A stretch of DNA of 35,419 nucleotides from the NCBI GenBank assembly GCA_000431075.1, contig HF986866.1, positions 1 through 35,419 of the forward strand. The letters run 5' to 3'. Positions within the stretch are counted from its first letter, which is position 1. Every line of letters begins with the position of its first letter. A program made the translations under genes and the position numbers. The notes below the pieces were generated by a model. The model made no database searches. It had not been told where the DNA came from and saw nothing but the letters and a program-made list of their open reading frames with translations. Shown here piece by piece: positions 32,951-35,419 of this stretch. This stretch comes from Firmicutes bacterium CAG:555 (GTDB lineage: Bacteria; Bacillota; Clostridia; Oscillospirales; Oscillospiraceae).

Positions 32951-33973
32951 TTATTGCTCCTCATCCGGCTTTGCGCCCTTCTCCTTTGCGAGCCTGAGCA
33001 TCTCGTCCAAAGCCATCTGCTTTCTTCTCTTCCAGTCGTCTATGAGCACAACGCCCTTGGGATATATCCTTATCTCCGGCTCGAGCGTTATGCCCGATTT
33101 TTCGTACACCTCACGGCGCACATGATCCATGAGCGCAACGATATCGTCGTAGCTGGCGCCGCCCTTATTCACAACGAAGCCTGCGTGCTTTTCCGACACC
33201 TGAGCGCCGCCCACGGTGTAGCCCTTTAAGCCGGCCTCGTCAATGAGCGCCGCAGCGTAGCCGCCCACGGGGCGCTTGAATGCGCTGCCTGCCGAGGGCA
33301 GGTCGAGCGGCTGATTTTTGCGTCGCTTTTCGTTCATCTCATGCATTCTCGCCGCTATCGCCTCGGGTTCATCCTTTGTAAGCTTGAACACGGCGCCGGT
33401 TATTGCGCAGTTGACCTTCGTAAAGCTGCTCTGACGGTAGCCGAAGCCGCAGTCCTCGTTTTTCACCTCGCACAGCGCCTGATCGGTGAGGTAGTACATG
33501 ACGACAGACTCCACAACATCCTTCATCTCGCCGCCGTAAGCGCCAGCATTCATCAGAACACCGCCGCCGACGGAGCCCGGGATGCCGCTTGCAAACTCAA
33601 GACCGGCAAGCCCGTTCGCCTGCGCAAACTGCGCAAGCCGTGCAAGCGATACGCCCGCTTCGGCGTAGATGGTGTCGTCCGTTGTGCCCAGACGCAGCTT
33701 CGTGAGCTTCTCGGTGCTAACGACGCAGATATCAAGCCCCTCCTCGGGGATTATGAGGTTCGTGCCCTTGCCGACGATGAGCGGCAGCACCTCGTTCATG
33801 TGCAGGTAGTAAAACACCTTCGTCATTTCCCAAATGTCCTTGGGTGCGATGAACGCTCTGACCTCGCCGCCGACCTTGAACGAGCAGTGTAAACGCATAC
33901 TCTCGTGCTCACGCAGGTCGAGGTCTGGTATGTTTTCAATTATGCCGCTGAGGGCCTTTTCTAAATTTTCCAT
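32951..33973 (-). CDS. murB: UDP-N-acetylenolpyruvoylglucosamine reductase
   Basis: This 340-residue flavoprotein completes UDP-N-acetylmuramic acid, using NADPH. The FAD-binding part has LIVGKGTNLIIPEEG and GIPGSVGGGVLMNAGAYGGE; the proton-donor serine is in PSAGSAFKRP and the C-terminal catalytic glutamate in EPEIRIYP. It is of the short type II class usual for Firmicutes, with a further tail of about 30 charged residues (DDWKRRKQMALDEMLRL). AAAGGAG precedes the ATG at 33973; a frame up to 34042 overlaps hprK and is not real. It is 10 bases after hprK. Confidence 0.96.
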   Translation of the reverse strand: MENLEKALSGIIENIPDLDLREHESMRLHCSFKVGGEVRAFIAPKDIWEMTKVFYYLHMNEVLPLIVGKGTNLIIPEEGLDICVVSTEKLTKLRLGTTDDTIYAEAGVSLARLAQFAQANGLAGLEFASGIPGSVGGGVLMNAGAYGGEMKDVVESVVMYYLTDQALCEVKNEDCGFGYRQSSFTKVNCAITGAVFKLTKDEPEAIAARMHEMNEKRRKNQPLDLPSAGSAFKRPVGGYAAALIDEAGLKGYTVGGAQVSEKHAGFVVNKGGASYDDIVALMDHVRREVYEKSGITLEPEIRIYPKGVVLIDDWKRRKQMALDEMLRLAKEKGAKPDEEQ

Positions 33974-33983
33974 GCTGTCTCCT

Positions 33984-34922
33984 TTAAAGTACGCCCTCGT
34001 CAATGGCATAGTCGTGATTTGCAGCCAGGGTCTCGGCCGCATTGTAGCCCATCTTCTTCTGGCGGTTGTTCATTGCGGCAAGCTCCAGAATGACCGCAAG
34101 GTTTCTGCCCGGTCGGACGGGTATCGTGAGGCTCGGCACGGTGACACCGAGGATATCCTGCGTTTCGTTCGTGAGCCCCAGACGGTCGTAAGCCTTCTGG
34201 TCGTCCCATATCTCCATGTTGACGACAAGGTCTATCGCCGATTCGGGCTTGACGGAGCCCACGCCGTACAGATGGCGCACATCCACAACGCCGATGCCCC
34301 TTAGCTCCATGTAATAGCGGATAAGCTCGGGCGCAGAGCCTGTCAGGCTGTCCTTGCCGACACGGCGGATATCCACCGCATCGTCGGCGATGAGCCTGTG
34401 GCCTCGCTTTATCAGCTCAAGCGCCGTCTCGCTCTTGCCGATGCCCGAATCGCCGGTCAGCAGCACGCCCTCGCCGTGAACCTCGACGAGCACGCCGTGT
34501 ACCGTCGTGCGGGGCGCAAGGTGCGTGTGCAGCGAGCTTATGATATTGGCCATGAAGTCGGAGGTGTCCTCGCTTGTTGTAAACACATTGCAGTCGTACT
34601 TTTCCGCCATCTCAAGACATTCGGGAAACGCCGCTGCACCGTGGCACAGAACAAGCGCCGAAATGTTGTATTTCATGAGCTCCTCAAAGCTCTGGCGGCG
34701 CTCGGCCTCGGTCTTTAGCTCAAGATATGTGCTCTCGACCCTGCCGATTATCTGCAAACGCTTGGGGTCAAAGTAATTATAAAAGCCCGCAAGCTGCAAT
34801 GCGGGACGGTTGACCTCCGCTAAGGTGAGCACCCTCGTGTCATAATCGGCCGATGTGTGCAGCGGCTTGAGCTCATGCTCGGCCACTAAGGTCTTGAGCT
34901 TTACGGAATACTTGCTTGGCAT
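33984..34922 (-). CDS. hprK: HPr kinase/phosphorylase
   Basis: This 312-residue enzyme phosphorylates and dephosphorylates Ser46 of HPr, the signal for CcpA-dependent carbon catabolite control. The Walker A loop is GDSGIGKSE at 157-165, followed by ADDAVDIRR and the family signature MELRGIGVVDVRHLYG. N-terminal residues 1-130 are the HprK-specific domain. The start at 34922 (MPSKYSVKLK) has TAGGAGA about 11 bases upstream, a little long; upstream extension to 35018 runs through the promoter and is not real. It is the first gene of the hprK-murB-rapZ-whiA-dnaE unit. Confidence 0.96.
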   Translation of the reverse strand: MPSKYSVKLKTLVAEHELKPLHTSADYDTRVLTLAEVNRPALQLAGFYNYFDPKRLQIIGRVESTYLELKTEAERRQSFEELMKYNISALVLCHGAAAFPECLEMAEKYDCNVFTTSEDTSDFMANIISSLHTHLAPRTTVHGVLVEVHGEGVLLTGDSGIGKSETALELIKRGHRLIADDAVDIRRVGKDSLTGSAPELIRYYMELRGIGVVDVRHLYGVGSVKPESAIDLVVNMEIWDDQKAYDRLGLTNETQDILGVTVPSLTIPVRPGRNLAVILELAAMNNRQKKMGYNAAETLAANHDYAIDEGVL

Positions 34923-34960
34923 TTGTCCGGCTCTCCTAACAACAATATTATATATTATAC

Positions 34961-34989
34961 ATATTACCCTTTTTAGCCCGTTTTGGCAA
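34961..34989 (-). promoter_or_regulatory. Promoter of the hprK operon
   Basis: On the minus strand TTGCCA (34984-34989) and TAATAT (34961-34966) are 17 bases apart. The leader before the hprK ATG is about 35 bases and very AT-rich. Confidence 0.7.
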
Positions 34990-35037
34990 TGATTTTTGCG
35001 CAGACGGCGGCAATTCACGGAATCTTAAAAATTTTAC

Positions 35038-35066
35038 TTGCATTTACGGTTACATTCTGTTATTAT
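35038..35066 (+). promoter_or_regulatory. Promoter of rpmB
   Basis: TTGCAT (35038-35043) and TATTAT (35061-35066) are 17 bases apart, directly upstream of the rpmB ribosome binding site AAGGAGGTG. Confidence 0.78.
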
Positions 35067-35112
35067 TAAAAAGCTGTTTTCAGCTAAACACAAGCAAGGA
35101 GGTGCTTCAATA

Positions 35113-35301
35113 ATGGCAAAATGTCAGTTTTGCGACAAGGGCGTAGCCTTTGGTATTCAGGTTTCCCATTCCCACAGACGCTCCAACCGTACTTGGAAGC
35201 CCAATGTGAAGCGCGTCAAGGCCATCGTGGACGGAAGTCCCAAGCATGTTTATGCATGCACTCGCTGCCTGCGCAGCGGTAAGGTCACCCGCGCTGTGTA
35301 A
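35113..35301 (+). CDS. rpmB: 50S ribosomal protein L28
   Basis: This 62-residue protein is part of the large ribosomal subunit. It is the zinc-ribbon (C+) form, with cysteine pairs CQFC near the start and CTRC near the end; SHSHRRSNRTWKPNVKRV is the conserved core. AAGGAGGTG lies upstream of the ATG at 35113; the frame is open from 35038, but that part covers the promoter. It is transcribed alone. Confidence 0.96.
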   Translation: MAKCQFCDKGVAFGIQVSHSHRRSNRTWKPNVKRVKAIVDGSPKHVYACTRCLRSGKVTRAV

Positions 35302-35320
35302 TATTTTTATTACCCGAAAC

Positions 35321-35346
35321 AAGCTCGCCAAAAGGCGAGCTTTTTT
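35321..35346 (+). terminator. Terminator of rpmB
   Basis: A 9-bp stem (35321-35329 with 35334-35342), AAAA loop and a T run (35341-35346), 20 bases after the stop codon. Confidence 0.9.
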
Positions 35347-35353
35347 CGTTGTC

Positions 35354-35387
35354 AGCGTGCAAAAAGTCCTGTGACTTTTTGCACGCT
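35354..35387. repeat. Perfect 15-bp inverted repeat after rpmB
   Basis: AGCGTGCAAAAAGTC (35354-35368) and its exact complement (35373-35387) are separated by CTGT. There is no T run on either strand beyond the arms, so it is not a standard terminator. It may be a dispersed repeat or the remnant of a small mobile element, or the end of a gene to the right of the window. Confidence 0.7.
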
Positions 35388-35419
35388 AAACACGCCACAT
35401 TTTTTGTGAAGCTTTGCTT

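Noticed and set aside
35354..35387. Second terminator for rpmB
   Set aside because: No T run follows the arms on either strand, and a complete terminator already ends rpmB at 35346.

Overview
The window looks like the chromosome of a GC-rich, low-oxygen member of the Firmicutes (Clostridia, probably an Oscillospiraceae/Ruminococcaceae-type gut bacterium). The evidence is strong AAGGAGG-type ribosome binding sites, sigma-A promoters, the hprK-murB-rapZ-whiA-dnaE cluster typical of Firmicutes, a zinc-ribbon form of ribosomal protein L28, and a large 4Fe-4S flavoprotein of the kind found in anaerobes. Genus and species cannot be read from the sequence. I see no tRNA, rRNA, CRISPR array, prophage or intact insertion sequence.

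Region by region. 1-3350 (all minus strand): a nitrilase cut by the left edge and of visibly lower GC, gene debris, a second carbon-nitrogen hydrolase, then a flavodoxin downstream of a carboxymuconolactone decarboxylase/cupin fusion. 3518-6121 (plus): a very large FAD/NADPH/4Fe-4S oxidoreductase. 6147-8021: a DMT-family exporter and a divergent LysR regulator sharing a control region with a perfect T-N11-A palindrome. 8025-10312: a compact SOS-type mutagenesis operon with a LexA/UmuD-like self-cleaving repressor, a Y-family polymerase and a YolD-like protein, behind a consensus promoter with a 26-bp dyad just after the -10 box. 10316-12316 (minus): an ECF sigma factor, a membrane anti-sigma-like DUF4367 protein and a small secreted protein. 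12323-13713 (minus): two membrane proteins of unknown role. 13653-14316: debris holding a frameshifted HNH endonuclease remnant. 14264-15898 (plus): a TIR / transmembrane / leucine-rich-repeat receptor-like protein with its own consensus promoter and terminator.

15903-18428 (minus): a CPA2 cation/proton antiporter and a DUF2974 alpha/beta hydrolase. 18511-21904: fumarase C diverging from a PhzF-family protein that has a structured leader of about 110 nt; then a 31-residue small ORF with its own terminator, and truA. 21933-24262 (minus): a BrnQ branched-chain amino acid carrier and a LysR regulator. 24370-27644: tex on the minus strand, and a plus-strand pair of a membrane protein and a zinc-peptidase-like protein. 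27673-34989 (minus): the hprK-murB-rapZ-whiA-dnaE run from one consensus promoter, with no yvcK/glmR between rapZ and whiA. 35038-35419: rpmB with promoter and terminator, then a perfect 15-bp inverted repeat that is not an obvious terminator.

The best candidates for new biology are the TIR-TM-LRR protein (14317-15867), the self-controlled mutasome operon with its non-canonical operator (8025-10279), the structured leader of the phzF-like gene (about 19960-20070), and the conserved-looking 31-aa ORF (20972-21067).
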